Assembly: GCA_008933995.1 (NCBI GenBank)
Contig: WARS01000046.1
Location: 9,314,526 to 9,378,525 of the forward strand
Direction of reading: 5' to 3'
From: Datnioides undecimradiatus
Lineage: Eukaryota > Chordata > Actinopteri > Lobotiformes > Datnioididae
DNA length: 64,000 nucleotides
The position numbers and the translations under genes were made by a program. This document shows, piece after piece, positions 63,601 through 64,000 of the stretch. How positions within the stretch are numbered: the stretch's first letter is position 1; the number at the start of each line of letters is the position of its first letter. A model generated the notes under the pieces. That model saw nothing but the letters and a program-made list of their open reading frames with translations. It had not been told where the DNA came from and searched no databases.

Positions 63601-64000
63601 AAGAGGGCAGTAAAAATAAGAAAAAAGACGGTCTCAAGTTGTTTCTATGAAAGACCCCCAACTGGGGAAGGAAGAGAACAAGGGACAAAGATCATGTAGC
63701 CCATCAGGAAGCCCACATAACATGTCTGGTGTTGCAAGAGGGAAGAAAACACATTGCTCCAGAGAAAAAGTCATTAACTGTCTCAGTTTTCCAGTTGTAG
63801 ATTAGAGGCATTTTATTCCATAATTAATAATGTTCCTTTTATATTTGTTGGTCACAATCAGTTTATTTAAAGTTGTATGTCCAATACCTCATGAGCCCAT
63901 GGCTGTAGAAAAGGTACTAGTAATTTATATAACTAGTACTTCATCTCCATTATATGTAATAACTGTACCTACATGGCCCATAAGTTGTGAAAACTGTGTC

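Larger units (their letters stand above)
58300..64000. other. Right-hand flank, AT-rich, no supported gene
   Basis: Includes a reverse repeat fragment (60430-60640), a palindrome (59941-59963) and several open frames of uncertain meaning: a basic 85-codon minus-strand reading at 61275-61532 and a 142-codon hydrophobic minus-strand reading at 61745-62173. I do not recognise any of them. Confidence 0.4.

Noticed and set aside
1-64000. CRISPR arrays, operons, tRNA and rRNA genes, intact transposases, integrated viruses
   Set aside because: None seen; the regular short repeats are all simple microsatellites without spacers, and no long transposase or polymerase frame is present.

Overview
The window is nuclear DNA from a ray-finned fish, most likely a percomorph teleost. 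Three things point there. It holds one clear gene, a fish-type VEGF-A with vertebrate exon structure on the minus strand. It is full of (CA)n/(TG)n microsatellites. It also carries several pieces of dispersed repeats that I know from many percomorph genomes. I see no bacterial operons, CRISPR array, rRNA or tRNA gene, or intact transposon.

Layout. Positions 1 to about 9.1 kb are the 3' flank of the VEGF-A gene, with no supported gene; this stretch includes a diverged tandem duplication (about 4.9-8.95 kb). From about 22.7 kb down to about 9.1 kb lies the vegfa gene on the minus strand. I reconstructed eight coding exons, with consensus splice sites and matching phases throughout: 22184-22131, 20124-20082, 19097-18901, 18002-17926, 15737-15705, 13016-12942, 11295-11152 and 10634-10613. 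They give a signal peptide, a complete eight-cysteine VEGF/PDGF knot, a lysine/arginine-rich cassette (exon 6), a heparin-binding cassette (exon 7) and the C-terminal CDKPRR tail. All cassette choices stay in frame, so products of 214, 189, 166 and 141 residues are possible. The upstream leader, a CCAAT/TATA-like pair, ACGTG motifs and a CpG-rich patch lie at 22.2-23.7 kb.

From about 24 kb to 64 kb I find no gene I can name. This is mostly AT-rich intergenic sequence with microsatellites and repeat remnants, as expected for the long flank of a developmentally regulated gene. Between about 48 and 63 kb there are short open stretches bounded by good splice signals that read like protein (plus strand 55231-55424; minus strand 57857-58085 and 52926-53087; others weaker). 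They are listed at low confidence as possible exons of unrecognised genes or decayed copies.

Working together: there is one main transcription unit. Its product would be a secreted dimeric angiogenic ligand whose matrix binding depends on exon 6/7 choice. Intron 4 has a (CA)n tract next to its 5' splice site and a complementary (UG)n tract near its 3' end; I consider this pair the most interesting structural observation. The extra four residues with two cysteines in exon 7 are the most interesting protein-level observation. I did not find a previously undescribed system.
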